The notes beneath the pieces were generated by a model. It searched no databases, was not told the origin of the DNA, and saw only the letters and a program-made list of their open reading frames with translations. The translations under genes and the position numbers were made by a program. Shown here piece by piece: positions 55,290-63,966 of a stretch of 64,000 nt of DNA (positions are counted from its first letter, which is position 1; each line of letters starts with the position of its first letter). Origin of the DNA: Actinomycetes bacterium (GTDB lineage: Bacteria; Auribacterota; JAJCYG01); assembly GCA_029263055.1 (NCBI GenBank), contig JAJCYG010000045.1:38892-102891 (forward strand), read 5' to 3'.

Positions 55290-56813
55290 CTATCTCCTAA
55301 TATTCACATCTTGATCTGTTGGCATCATTTTCACCCCTTCTTGAATCAATGGCTCTGGTGCTTTTACAGGCTTTTTCTTTGATTCAGAAAGTTCTTTAAT
55401 TCTTATTTTCACTTTCACTTCAGGTTTTTTTCCATCAACAAAACGAATAGAAGTCGGGACCACTAAACGAGGGCTAAATGAAGTTGAATCATCGATGCTA
55501 CTGAGATCAAGTGGCTCTGTAAAAATCTTAATTGAAGAATTCCTTAATTTAGGAGGAGCAATCACCTGAACTTGAGCAGGCTTGACGCTCAACTGCTCTA
55601 ATTCTAATCCTTCTTTTAATTTTCCTACTGTTTGCACTTCTATAGGAATGTCTAAAGTAACTAATTCTGTCACATTAAGACGAAGCACACTCGGTTCAAT
55701 TCGCTCTAGATTTAGATTAGCTGGCAAACGCACATCCTCACGGGTAACCAAAAACATTTGCCACCCTGGTTTGATTTGAGCCATATCTAAAGAGATTTTT
55801 AACGAATCTGGATCCAAAAGACCAAAAGCTCTTTCTAAACCAGAAAGAGAGACTGAAACCTCTTTTGTTTTTGGCTCTTCAATTGTCACCATACCTGAAA
55901 GGTTGCGGTATTCCACAGGGACAATAAAATCACGACGAATAGTTTCAGTTCGTTGGCCAAACACACCCCAAATGGCGCAAGCCAATAAAATGGCAAACAA
56001 TTTCTCTCTAAGGTTAGATATTAACCAAGATGTGCCAACCGTTTGTTTGTGAAGTGGAAATTTTTCATTGTAGAACCGTTCCATCATATTGTTAAGTTGT
56101 GTCACTGAAATTCCAGAATGAATTTTACCTTGGCGAGCCACAGCAATGGTTCCCCGCTCTTCTGAAACCACAAGACACATCGCATCACATCGCTCAGCTA
56201 AACCTAAAGCAGCAGTGTGACGTGTTCCAAAACTAGCAATTTGACGCAAATCTTTAGATAAAGGAAGATGAACTCCAAACTCATCTATAATGTTGTTATC
56301 TAAAATCACTGCCCCATCATGCCCTGATGAATGGGAATCAAAGAGAGATTCTAAAAGAGGTTCACTCGGTTCACCCTGCAGACTCACTCCTCCTTCGAGA
56401 TGACGGTCTAAAGGATCTAACCCGCGCAGTACAATCAAAGCACCCACACGTTTTTGAGAAAGGCTGGTAATGGTTCGAACCAAGGTTTCTACCACCGCAT
56501 GCTTGGAACCAAGCTTACGCCGCCCTCGCCAAGTCGACCATAATGCGACTTTTTCAAAAAAGTGACGGAGTTCTTCCTGAAAGATAATCACAATGGCAAT
56601 AAAAAAAACAGCAAAGAAGGCTTGGAAAATCGCTGTGGTCAAATAAAGACCAAGGTAATTAGCCACAATGTAGACCACCCCTAAAATAGAGATCCCAATA
56701 ATCACAAACCGAGCCGATGTTTGGCGAAACCAAATCAGCGCAGCATAGATCAGCACTGTGATCACACAAATATCAATTATATCTGTAAGTTGAAGATTGT
56801 TAAAAAAGCCCAT
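55290..56813 (-). CDS. cdaA: Fused diadenylate cyclase (CdaA) and YbbR-domain protein
   Basis: About 507 aa. The first 90 residues hold three membrane helices as in CdaA. The DAC domain (about 95-240) has SGHDGAVILDNNII (DGA motif) and FGTRHTAALGLAERCDA, where the usual RHR reads RHT. After residue about 260 a further hydrophobic segment leads to YbbR-type repeats (EYRNLSGMVTIEEP, then RLNVTELVTLDIPIEVQTVG). CdaA and its regulator CdaR/YbbR are usually separate adjacent genes; here they are one polypeptide. ATG at 56813 follows AGGGGAACGGAA. A longer in-frame version to 56870 has no ribosome binding site. Confidence 0.88.
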   Translation of the reverse strand: MGFFNNLQLTDIIDICVITVLIYAALIWFRQTSARFVIIGISILGVVYIVANYLGLYLTTAIFQAFFAVFFIAIVIIFQEELRHFFEKVALWSTWRGRRKLGSKHAVVETLVRTITSLSQKRVGALIVLRGLDPLDRHLEGGVSLQGEPSEPLLESLFDSHSSGHDGAVILDNNIIDEFGVHLPLSKDLRQIASFGTRHTAALGLAERCDAMCLVVSEERGTIAVARQGKIHSGISVTQLNNMMERFYNEKFPLHKQTVGTSWLISNLREKLFAILLACAIWGVFGQRTETIRRDFIVPVEYRNLSGMVTIEEPKTKEVSVSLSGLERAFGLLDPDSLKISLDMAQIKPGWQMFLVTREDVRLPANLNLERIEPSVLRLNVTELVTLDIPIEVQTVGKLKEGLELEQLSVKPAQVQVIAPPKLRNSSIKIFTEPLDLSSIDDSTSFSPRLVVPTSIRFVDGKKPEVKVKIRIKELSESKKKPVKAPEPLIQEGVKMMPTDQDVNIRR

Positions 56814-56901
56814 TTCCGTTCCCCTGGAGTCGATTTTGACACCTATTTTAGTGTACCACTGAATTATCAAAACCTCAAGCAGATGAACTAATTAGGCAAA
56901 A

Positions 56902-59900
56902 TTAGATGCTGATTTCAACAGGTTGGGGACGAGACACTGGATCAATCCGAGCTGAAGAGCTTAAAGGACTTCTTAAAGGAATAAGCTTCTCTTTAATTAA
57001 TTCGGCTGTTTTTGCTTCATTTCCTCTTCCTTCAGAAGGGACTCCATACACCTTAACAACAGGACGAGAAATACTATAGTCTGTTACCATTAACAACAGC
57101 CTTTCTCTAACTTGTTTTGAAGAGAGATGTTTAAGATGATTAGAATTAACTTTAAATGGAACTCGTTTTTTAGGCTTATAAAAATACCATCTGCCCAAAT
57201 AAAAAACGTCTTCTTTCACTTCAATCTCCTGTATGACCTCTAATAATTTATCAGGATCAGGAGGGGGCATCTTAATTTTAGTGATTTCAAATTGATCACC
57301 ATTTATTCGACCAAATAAAAGACGTGAACCCGTAAGCCCATCCGGCTTCATTCTGTCGTTGGTTCTGAGTATTTCTGTTTTTATCTCAAGACTAGCACGA
57401 ATATCAATAGCTCCAACCTTTGCCACAAACGCTTCTTCAGAAAGCATCACATCCAAATTGCTCTTTTGAGTCAAACGATCTGAAGAAGGACGAGCCACTG
57501 GATCACTTGAAATCTCCCCAGCACCAGCTTCTTCAAAAGCCTCCCAAGCGTCATCAAATTTATCATACTCTGCTTGAGCCTCAGCACTCAGCGGATCAAA
57601 CTTAATGGTCTCAATTCCTTCATCACCTGGCTTCTGAAAACTCATGGTATTTTGAAAATCTTGTAATCGACGTGCAACAGAAGCAGACATGGTTCCGTTG
57701 GTAACCGTATCTTGTCCATTAGAAGATGCTTCTTTGGGAAGAAGTTCTTTTTCCTCATAAGGAATCACATCTCCACGAAAATTAAGCAAAGCCAAACCAT
57801 CACCTTCTATCAAGGCTCTTACATCTCCAGGCAATTGTTCTGTATTGCTTCCTAAATGATTGAGATAATCATTAATCGCTCCAGTCTCCTCTAACAAATC
57901 ATTAGAAGCAGAAAATTCACTTAAAAACTCTTGCATCAAAACAACAAGAGGTTTGTAAATAGCATTATAAGAGTCTCCTCTTGAAGCAAACACATTATTT
58001 AATCTCCACGTAAAGTAATACGAAGCAGCTCTTTTAGGATCAAACAGTTCATAGCCAATTGCTTTTAATCCCTGCACCTGATCATCTGACATAGGGCCTT
58101 TTTTAACATCAAGTTGGTGCCCGTTTAATTTTACCCAGTCCCCTTCCTGAAGGCTTTGGTCAAACAATGAAGAGAAAAATTGAGGGAAGGAAGCTTCCAT
58201 ATCTAAAATAGCTAAAGAAGTGCCTGCAACAAAGGGCCCGTAATCAACATTTCTAAGCACCGTATTAAGCACCACACTTAAAGCCTTTAATTTTTCAAAT
58301 CTTTTTCGAGCTAATTTCTGAGGAGAATCTTCAAAAAAACCACCCTCTTGAATCTCTGCAGCCATTTTTCCTTGAATCAAACTGGCGATTCGCCTTACTT
58401 TTGTTCTATAGCTTTCATTTAGAGAGAACTGTCCATTTTTACTCGCATTTGAAAAATAAGTTTTAGGAATTTCTGTTTCTAAAAGATCAGGTAAATACTC
58501 AATTAATAATAATTGAATGTCTTTTTCAGGATCATCGCTCACACTAATATCATCTGTAAATGTTAATGACGGAATAGTAAGCAATCGAGCATATTCTTTT
58601 AATTCATCAGCATCATCAAACTTTCTTTTCCCTTCTAATTCTTCTGCGTTTTTAAGTAGAAACTCTTTGAAAGAAGTAATAATTTGATTGACCAATTTTT
58701 CTTTATAATGATTGTTCTGAAAACGTTCCGCATTTTCTTTTATATCTGGAAAATAATCTGGAAAATATTTCAAATAAAGATCTCTAACATAGGGAGTCTG
58801 AGCCAGCTTAGCCACATACTTTTTCTTCTTAAACCCTTTACCAGTCCCCTCACCCACCTCAACAACAGAGTACCCTAAATAGTCATAGATACGCGTTCCA
58901 AAAAAAGCATACTGTACAATTTGAAAAGCTCCTTCTTTACCCCCTGTACCAAAATCAAGAAAAGGATACACTCTAACTTCTTGATCCTTCCCTTCGATTT
59001 TAATGTTCTCTATTCGAGGCAAATGTTTTTTTAGAAAATTCCGAACAGACCTTCTATCTAAGAACTGATCAAGTTCTTCCTTCTGATCAAAGTTTAATCG
59101 CTCATCTTGAAGAACCTTATCAGTTAACTTCAAACGCCATGCCATCCCTTTATCAACTTTTTCTTGAATATAGCGTAAAGAAAAAATACCGCTGTGAAAC
59201 ATTTGACGCATTGTTCGAATTTCAAGCTGATTATAAAATCGATTCATTAAGGAAAATTCTTTTTCTATACTAAGCCCTTTTCCTTCAATATTATCATGTC
59301 TATAAACCATACGAGCATTCTTATACTCTTTTAAAATCAATTTCATGACAGCAGTTATTTTCTCAACGCCTTGAACATAATTTCTTGAAAGCAAATAGTC
59401 GATTCCCTCTAAAAAGGGGCGTTCTATGTTTGTTTCAAATTCTATGGAAAAAGATTCTCCAAACGTAAGTAGACTTGAAGCGCGGCGCCTAAGGCCACTT
59501 TGACTCTCTCTTGCAGAGATATTTTCAAGCCTTTTATCAATCCGTTCTCTCAATTTCTCTTCAAGGTCTTTTTTAATTAAATAAGGCTCCAAATCAGATT
59601 CTTGGACAAAATAAAGCATTTTTAAATACCAATCAAAAAGCTTTGAAATAGATTCTCTTTCATCAACATTCAAGCCCTTTATCACAGGAGCCCGTCTTTT
59701 AAACTTTTTAAGTGCTAATTTAAATTGATAGGTGCCCTCTTCTTCTTTAATAAGCGTTTCTATATAATTATAGAGTTTTGTTTCAGTGAGCGACAACCTG
59801 AAGAACTTTGACACATGTAGTAGCATCTGAAAGAAATGTTCCTTATGAAAGCCTTCTCCATTTTCCAATCGAAACACAGCCGCATCTGTTAGTATTTTTG

Positions 59901-62394
59901 CCACATCATCAGAGAATGACTTTTCAACTGAAGCTTGTAAAAAAGCAGTGAAGTCTTTCATCAATTTTCTTTTTTTCTTTAACTCACTGTAATATCTTAA
60001 GAGTTGGAGTGCTGTTGAAGTGTCCCCTTTTGAAAAGCGAACAAGTTTAGCCACTAGACGGAGTTTATCATGCTTAAAAGCGACATTACGCTGACCCGAC
60101 ATAGGATTAACGCTAAAGTAACGAATCAGTTCGTCAAACGAACTCTCTTCATAAAGGTCTTCAAAAATTTTAAAAGTAAACTCAGAGTCTAATTTAATTT
60201 CTTGAATTGCCTTTTCTTGAGATCTCTTTCTTTGAGTAGCTCCATCTAATAATTGCATAAAATGAGCCAATGGCCTTAGAAAGAATGGATCATCTTGCTC
60301 AATAGAAACCTCTCCTGAAAGACTCTCATTCTTTTTATTAACCTCTTCTTCTTTTTTAGCTATCTGATCAAAAAATCGATGAGGAAAATCTAAACGTCTG
60401 AGGCCAGACAACCCATGTCTCACACCTCCAATAAATCGAAGAACCCTTCTGTAAGCTTCTTTTTTATCACCACTGTTCTCTTCTGAATCAGCTTTTTGAA
60501 TCAAATATTTAGTGTAAGCTAATGATTCATCAAAAAAGTGAGCCACCATATGATGAGATGAGATCTTCTTATCTGGATTTTCGTTGTAATCAAGGAGCAA
60601 TTTCTTAAAAAAGAAGTGGGCCGCATATTGGTCTTGGGTAGGATCGACATCAATAACAACTTGATACATTGAATCAAAAATAAGCTTTCTTAGCTGTAAA
60701 TAATTAGACTGTCTGATTCGAGCCCCTTTCAAACATTCATCTAAAGTTTGAGTCCCCTTTTTAAATATTTTTTTAAGCGATTCCGACTGACTTCCTTCAA
60801 GTCCTTCTAATTCTCCAAGAAATCGTTTCAATGGATTGGAGAGTTCAGAGTATCGAGTTAATGAAATGACCAAAGATTCTAATTTTAACTTAGGAGACAA
60901 ATCAGGAACCGTATCAAAAAATCTCCAGAGATCAAAATCAGGTGCATCAATTTCGACCCATTTCTCCCAAGTCTCTTTAAACAAAGGATGTCTCCGAGAA
61001 AATCCTCCAGTTTTTGGAGATCCCTTTTTCTTAAAACGATCTGTTCCTCTTCGCCTACTTGCTGGTTTGTTTAGATCTGCCTGTTGAGGTTTTTTAACCA
61101 CTCTTTCAGTACCAGGCCGCACTCTTTTTATAGGACCAGTCGTAGGAGGACGCCTAGCTCTGCCCGATCCTTTCTTTTTTAGAACCATTCTTTCTACAAA
61201 TTGAATAACTTTTTGAACTCTTTGGTCTGTTATTCTAGGCTGCTTTTCTTTAGCCATCTCTTCCATCAAACTAATGATAAAGTGCTGGTTATCAGGCAAT
61301 ACTTTTTTTAAAACAGGAATCAAAAAATACTGTTGTTGAGCATCTAATGTCACATAATCTCGAAGACAATCTAAAAGAACCAATGTTTCTCGCACAGTCG
61401 GATCATCAACTCCATAAAGCTTTTGATGCATCATTTGCCTCAAACTATATCGGGCAAAGAATTCAAGACCTATTTTCTTTTGATATTCGTTTATCTCTAA
61501 AATATTAGGATCGAGCAACACTTTTGGTAGATCTATTTCTTGATTTTCTTTTTTAGCAGGTTTCAAGGTAAAGGGAGAGATAAAGTTTACTTCTAAACCA
61601 GTCATTGAGTTTGATTTCGGTCGAAGAGCTCTTTGGTTGTTTTTAACCACTCTAAATCGGGGGTGCTTTAAATAACCTCTTAAGTCAAACGATGAATCTT
61701 CAATAAGGCCTTGGTATAATTCCTGCAATGCTGGCTCAATGTATCCAACAGGTTGATCCACGACTTCACTATTTCTTTCTAGAGAGTAGTTTTTAAGAAC
61801 AACTTTTGGCGCTCTGCTAATAAAGTCTGATCCCATTAAAAGAGCTGTTCCGATTTTATATCGAAAATACAAATACCAGTCTTTTTCCTTTTCAAACTGT
61901 TCTCGCGAATAAAGCTCTATTTGATAAACCTCTGCCGAAAGACTTTTTTCTACTTTTGGGAGAGGCAATAAGAGACCCTTTTCTCTTCCCTTTAATAAAA
62001 TATTTTTATCTCCCACCACAATCACATATTCTTTGCCTTCAAAACTGACTTCGTAAAGAAAAACGTCCTCCATTTTATCTTTATGATATTGGCGAAAACC
62101 TAAAAATTTAAACTCTGCAGGTAATCCAAATTGAGATTCTTCAGCTATCTTCTTTAGCTTTTCCCAAAGAAAAGAACTTTTAGAGTCAGCTAACTTATTA
62201 CGAAGCTGTGCCGCACGCATTGCTCTTACTAGACCTATTAAAAAAGTATCAGAAAATTCAAAAGGAAGCTGAGTAATGAAAGAGGTGTCCGGAGCTAAAT
62301 AATAGAGAGGTTTTCTTGTTGTTTGTGCTGAGAAACTCAGACAAACAATCAACAGAGCAGAGATGAGCCGAAATTGCAGGCTATTTTTAAACAT
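56902..62394 (-). CDS. Giant exported protein with LAPDTS N-terminal signature, function unknown
   Basis: About 1,830 aa. A signal peptide (MFKNSLQFRLISALLIVCLS) is followed by PLYYLAPDTSF, very like YYLAPQTS in the kinase-domain protein at 5442-7808. A Lys/Arg/Pro-rich linker (about 420-480) separates two long, charged, largely helical parts. Near residues 1240-1470, VEVGEGTGKGFKKKKYVAKL resembles a kinase glycine loop and lysine strand, and NVDYGPF with LAILDMEASF vaguely resembles the catalytic-loop and DFG region. A degenerate kinase fold is therefore possible but weak. The C-terminus has a Pro/Ser-rich tail. ATG at 62394 has AAGGTG eight bases upstream. Expression is likely governed by the c-di-GMP-I riboswitch just before it. 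Confidence 0.75.
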   Translation of the reverse strand: MFKNSLQFRLISALLIVCLSFSAQTTRKPLYYLAPDTSFITQLPFEFSDTFLIGLVRAMRAAQLRNKLADSKSSFLWEKLKKIAEESQFGLPAEFKFLGFRQYHKDKMEDVFLYEVSFEGKEYVIVVGDKNILLKGREKGLLLPLPKVEKSLSAEVYQIELYSREQFEKEKDWYLYFRYKIGTALLMGSDFISRAPKVVLKNYSLERNSEVVDQPVGYIEPALQELYQGLIEDSSFDLRGYLKHPRFRVVKNNQRALRPKSNSMTGLEVNFISPFTLKPAKKENQEIDLPKVLLDPNILEINEYQKKIGLEFFARYSLRQMMHQKLYGVDDPTVRETLVLLDCLRDYVTLDAQQQYFLIPVLKKVLPDNQHFIISLMEEMAKEKQPRITDQRVQKVIQFVERMVLKKKGSGRARRPPTTGPIKRVRPGTERVVKKPQQADLNKPASRRRGTDRFKKKGSPKTGGFSRRHPLFKETWEKWVEIDAPDFDLWRFFDTVPDLSPKLKLESLVISLTRYSELSNPLKRFLGELEGLEGSQSESLKKIFKKGTQTLDECLKGARIRQSNYLQLRKLIFDSMYQVVIDVDPTQDQYAAHFFFKKLLLDYNENPDKKISSHHMVAHFFDESLAYTKYLIQKADSEENSGDKKEAYRRVLRFIGGVRHGLSGLRRLDFPHRFFDQIAKKEEEVNKKNESLSGEVSIEQDDPFFLRPLAHFMQLLDGATQRKRSQEKAIQEIKLDSEFTFKIFEDLYEESSFDELIRYFSVNPMSGQRNVAFKHDKLRLVAKLVRFSKGDTSTALQLLRYYSELKKKRKLMKDFTAFLQASVEKSFSDDVAKILTDAAVFRLENGEGFHKEHFFQMLLHVSKFFRLSLTETKLYNYIETLIKEEEGTYQFKLALKKFKRRAPVIKGLNVDERESISKLFDWYLKMLYFVQESDLEPYLIKKDLEEKLRERIDKRLENISARESQSGLRRRASSLLTFGESFSIEFETNIERPFLEGIDYLLSRNYVQGVEKITAVMKLILKEYKNARMVYRHDNIEGKGLSIEKEFSLMNRFYNQLEIRTMRQMFHSGIFSLRYIQEKVDKGMAWRLKLTDKVLQDERLNFDQKEELDQFLDRRSVRNFLKKHLPRIENIKIEGKDQEVRVYPFLDFGTGGKEGAFQIVQYAFFGTRIYDYLGYSVVEVGEGTGKGFKKKKYVAKLAQTPYVRDLYLKYFPDYFPDIKENAERFQNNHYKEKLVNQIITSFKEFLLKNAEELEGKRKFDDADELKEYARLLTIPSLTFTDDISVSDDPEKDIQLLLIEYLPDLLETEIPKTYFSNASKNGQFSLNESYRTKVRRIASLIQGKMAAEIQEGGFFEDSPQKLARKRFEKLKALSVVLNTVLRNVDYGPFVAGTSLAILDMEASFPQFFSSLFDQSLQEGDWVKLNGHQLDVKKGPMSDDQVQGLKAIGYELFDPKRAASYYFTWRLNNVFASRGDSYNAIYKPLVVLMQEFLSEFSASNDLLEETGAINDYLNHLGSNTEQLPGDVRALIEGDGLALLNFRGDVIPYEEKELLPKEASSNGQDTVTNGTMSASVARRLQDFQNTMSFQKPGDEGIETIKFDPLSAEAQAEYDKFDDAWEAFEEAGAGEISSDPVARPSSDRLTQKSNLDVMLSEEAFVAKVGAIDIRASLEIKTEILRTNDRMKPDGLTGSRLLFGRINGDQFEITKIKMPPPDPDKLLEVIQEIEVKEDVFYLGRWYFYKPKKRVPFKVNSNHLKHLSSKQVRERLLLMVTDYSISRPVVKVYGVPSEGRGNEAKTAELIKEKLIPLRSPLSSSARIDPVSRPQPVEISI

Positions 62395-62408
62395 AGGCCA
62401 AGCACCTT

Positions 62409-62500
62409 TCACCAGGTAGCTCAGCCTCCCGACCTCTTTGACAAGCCGGGACTGTCACTTTGCGCCCCTAAATTACTTTAGGTTTGCCCTTTACTGGAGA
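62409..62500 (-). promoter_or_regulatory. Cyclic di-GMP-I (GEMM) riboswitch
   Basis: On the transcript strand the family core AAAGGGCAAACC is followed by a perfect CCTAAA/TTTAGG stem with a GTAA (GNRA) tetraloop. Next come GGGGCGCAAAG, a second hairpin TCCCGGC/GTCGGGA, and AGCTACCTGGTGA, which aligns with the GUUACCGAUGG end of the Vc2 RNA. TCTCCA (62495-62500) pairs with TGGTGA to close P1. The first G of GGGC, the position that selects c-di-GMP over cGAMP in Vc2 by my alignment, is G. The Shine-Dalgarno AAGGTG starts right after P1, so control is probably translational. Confidence 0.8.
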
Positions 62501-62526
62501 CATATTCTTCCTTTAAAAGAAAAATT

Positions 62527-62555
62527 AGTTTATCAAAATAAAGAAACAGTGTCAA
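62527..62555 (-). promoter_or_regulatory. Sigma-70-type promoter of the riboswitch/giant-protein transcript
   Basis: TTGACA (62550-62555), 17-base spacer and TAAACT (62527-62532). A start near 62520 places the riboswitch about 20 bases into the RNA. Confidence 0.68.
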
Positions 62556-62600
62556 CAATAAGTATTTTAGTTAAAGCGCTTGAATAGAAGGATTTAAAAA

Positions 62601-62678
62601 TGGTCGGGGTGCTCAGATTCGAACTGAGGGTCTCCTGCTCCCAAAGCAGGCGCGATAACCAAGCTTCGCTACACCCCG
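62601..62678 (-). tRNA. tRNA-Pro (anticodon TGG)
   Basis: Acceptor CGGGGTG/CACCCCG, D arm GCGAAGCTTGGTTATCGC, anticodon stem CCTGC/GCAGG enclosing TTTGGGA (TGG), T loop GTTCGAATC and encoded CCA. No long hairpin follows it, unlike tRNA-Leu, tRNA-Arg(TCT) and tRNA-Lys. Confidence 0.96.
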
Positions 62679-62761
62679 ACAATGTAGATAGAATAAGTGA
62701 TAAAATTGCCTGGGATCGAAAATTATGCCATATTTTGACTGGGAAGCAAGGGAAATTTGGG

Positions 62762-62767
62762 TATAAT
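62762..62767 (+). promoter_or_regulatory. -10 box suggesting a leaderless transcript
   Basis: A perfect TATAAT stands six bases before ATG 62774, so transcription would start at or next to the start codon. The only -35 candidate, TTGACT at 62735-62740, is 21 bases away, which is long. Confidence 0.45.
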
Positions 62768-62773
62768 GGCCCG

Positions 62774-63436
62774 ATGAAAAAAATTGACAATTGTGATCAC
62801 CAACATTTACCGAGTGTTAAAGAAGAACTAAGAATCCATTTTCCTTACTCTATTTTTAGTGCCTTAGTTGCCATTGGTTTTGCTGCCCTCTTTTCAGAAG
62901 TCTTTCTTCAAGGCAACACGCAACAAGTGATTGAGGCTTCTTCAGGACTCTTTCATATTTTGCATCCCACTCATCTTTTATTTAGCGCCATCGCGATTTC
63001 AGCTATGTTTTGGACACACGAAAAAAAATTATGGAAAGCAGTTCTTGTCGGCATTTTTGCCACAGTCCCTGTTTGTAGTATTGGAGATATTTTAATTCCT
63101 TATTTAGGAGGCCTTTTACTCCATCAAGATATGCACCTTCATATCTGCATCATTGAACATCCAGGACTTGTCATCCCCTTTGTTTTGATTGGAATTATGG
63201 GTGGATGTTTAGCCGCTGAAACCGTCGAGAAAAGCACTATTTTTTCACATTCAGCACATGTGCTTGTGAGTTGCGCGGCCGCTCTATTTTATTTAATTTC
63301 ATTTGGATTTGTGGACTGGTTGCAACATATTGGCGTCATCTTTGTCATCTTGTTAATTGCAGTTTTAGTTCCCTGTATTATTCATGACATTGTGGTCCCG
63401 GTTCTTTTGCTTGAAAACAAAAAAAAGGTAAAGTAG
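62774..63436 (+). CDS. Multi-pass membrane protein of unknown function, His-rich
   Basis: About 220 aa with five or six hydrophobic segments. The cytoplasmic N-terminus reads KKIDNCDHQHLPS, and further His pairs occur in HILHPTHLL and LLLHQDMHLHICIIEHPG, hinting at metal binding or transport. I do not recognise the family. ATG 62774 is preferred because the longer in-frame region to 62600 runs across tRNA-Pro on the other strand. No Shine-Dalgarno precedes it, which fits a leaderless mRNA. tRNA-Lys starts 15 bases after the stop, so they may share a transcript. Confidence 0.65.
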   Translation: MKKIDNCDHQHLPSVKEELRIHFPYSIFSALVAIGFAALFSEVFLQGNTQQVIEASSGLFHILHPTHLLFSAIAISAMFWTHEKKLWKAVLVGIFATVPVCSIGDILIPYLGGLLLHQDMHLHICIIEHPGLVIPFVLIGIMGGCLAAETVEKSTIFSHSAHVLVSCAAALFYLISFGFVDWLQHIGVIFVILLIAVLVPCIIHDIVVPVLLLENKKKVK

Positions 63437-63451
63437 ACTTACGACGATTTC

Positions 63452-63524
63452 GGGCCATTAGCTCAATTGGCAGAGCAGGACACTCTTAATGTCAAGGTTG
63501 AAGGTTCAACTCCTTCATGGCCCA
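63452..63524 (+). tRNA. tRNA-Lys (anticodon CTT)
   Basis: Acceptor GGGCCAT/ATGGCCC, D arm GCTCAATTGGCAGAGC, anticodon loop CTCTTAA (CTT) and T loop GTTCAACTC. CCA is not encoded. Repeat copy 3 starts at the next base. Confidence 0.95.
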
Positions 63525-63656
63525 CTTTTTTGGAAGTAGGATACCTGATCTGCGGCGTTGCAGCCAATAAATTTGACTTCGACGTATTTAACGATACGTC
63601 TTCACCCAAATTTATTGTCTGCGCCTTGCATCTCAGGCACCCTACTTCCAAAAAAG
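63525..63656 (+). repeat. tRNA-linked long hairpin element, copy 3
   Basis: A 132-bp palindrome. Outer arms 63525-63553 and 63628-63656 pair at 25 of 29 positions. Boxes are GGCG-TTG (63554-63560) and CGCC-TT (63622-63627), with inner arms of 14 bp between. The apex is ACGTATTTAACGATACGT. In the tRNA direction the order of arm, GGCGTTG, inner arm, CGTAT/ATACG apex, inner arm, CGCCTT and arm equals that of copies 1 and 2. Its arm sequence (TTTTTTGGAAGTAGG start) is different. Confidence 0.88.
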
Positions 63657-63687
63657 ATCGTTGGTTCGTTATTTTGAAATTTTTTGT

Positions 63688-63764
63688 GCGCTCGTGGCTC
63701 AACTGGATAGAGTATTTGGCTTCGAACCAAAGGGTTGCAGGTTCGAGTCCTGCCGAGCGCACCA
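63688..63764 (+). tRNA. tRNA-Arg (anticodon TCG)
   Basis: Acceptor GCGCTCG/CGAGCGC, D arm GCTCAACTGGATAGAG(T), anticodon stem TTTGG/CCAAA enclosing CTTCGAA (TCG), T loop GTTCGAGTC, CCA encoded. Confidence 0.96.
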
Positions 63765-63847
63765 TTTTGTTGTTACTCACTCGTGTTTCGGCACTAGTGA
63801 ATTTTTATAGAATAATACGGTCTGTTTTAGTACCATACGTCCTTCTC

Positions 63848-63866
63848 AATAGCTTTAGAAGCTATT
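63848..63866 (+). other. Small hairpin between tRNA genes
   Basis: AATAGCTT, loop TAG, AAGCTATT: a perfect 8-bp stem three bases before tRNA-Gly. No U-run follows, so it may be a processing signal in the multi-tRNA transcript rather than a terminator. Confidence 0.4.
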
Positions 63867-63869
63867 AAT

Positions 63870-63944
63870 GCGAGCGTAGCTCAGTGGTAGAGCCTCACGT
63901 TGCCAACGTGATTGTCGTGGGTTCGAATCCCATCGCTCGCTCCA
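63870..63944 (+). tRNA. tRNA-Gly (anticodon GCC)
   Basis: Acceptor GCGAGCG/CGCTCGC, D arm GCTCAGTGGTAGAGC, anticodon stem TCACG/CGTGA enclosing TTGCCAA (GCC), T loop GTTCGAATC, CCA encoded. Confidence 0.96.
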
Positions 63945-63966
63945 ATTTTAGAATTATCTCTTTGTG

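Noticed and set aside
62600..62773. Upstream extension of the membrane protein gene
   Set aside because: The reading frame crosses the antisense of tRNA-Pro and the TATAAT box; the sequence there has no protein-like composition.
63463..63868. Reading frames on both strands across the tRNA cluster
   Set aside because: They run through two or three tRNAs and the palindrome; opposite-strand frames of a palindrome look alike by construction.
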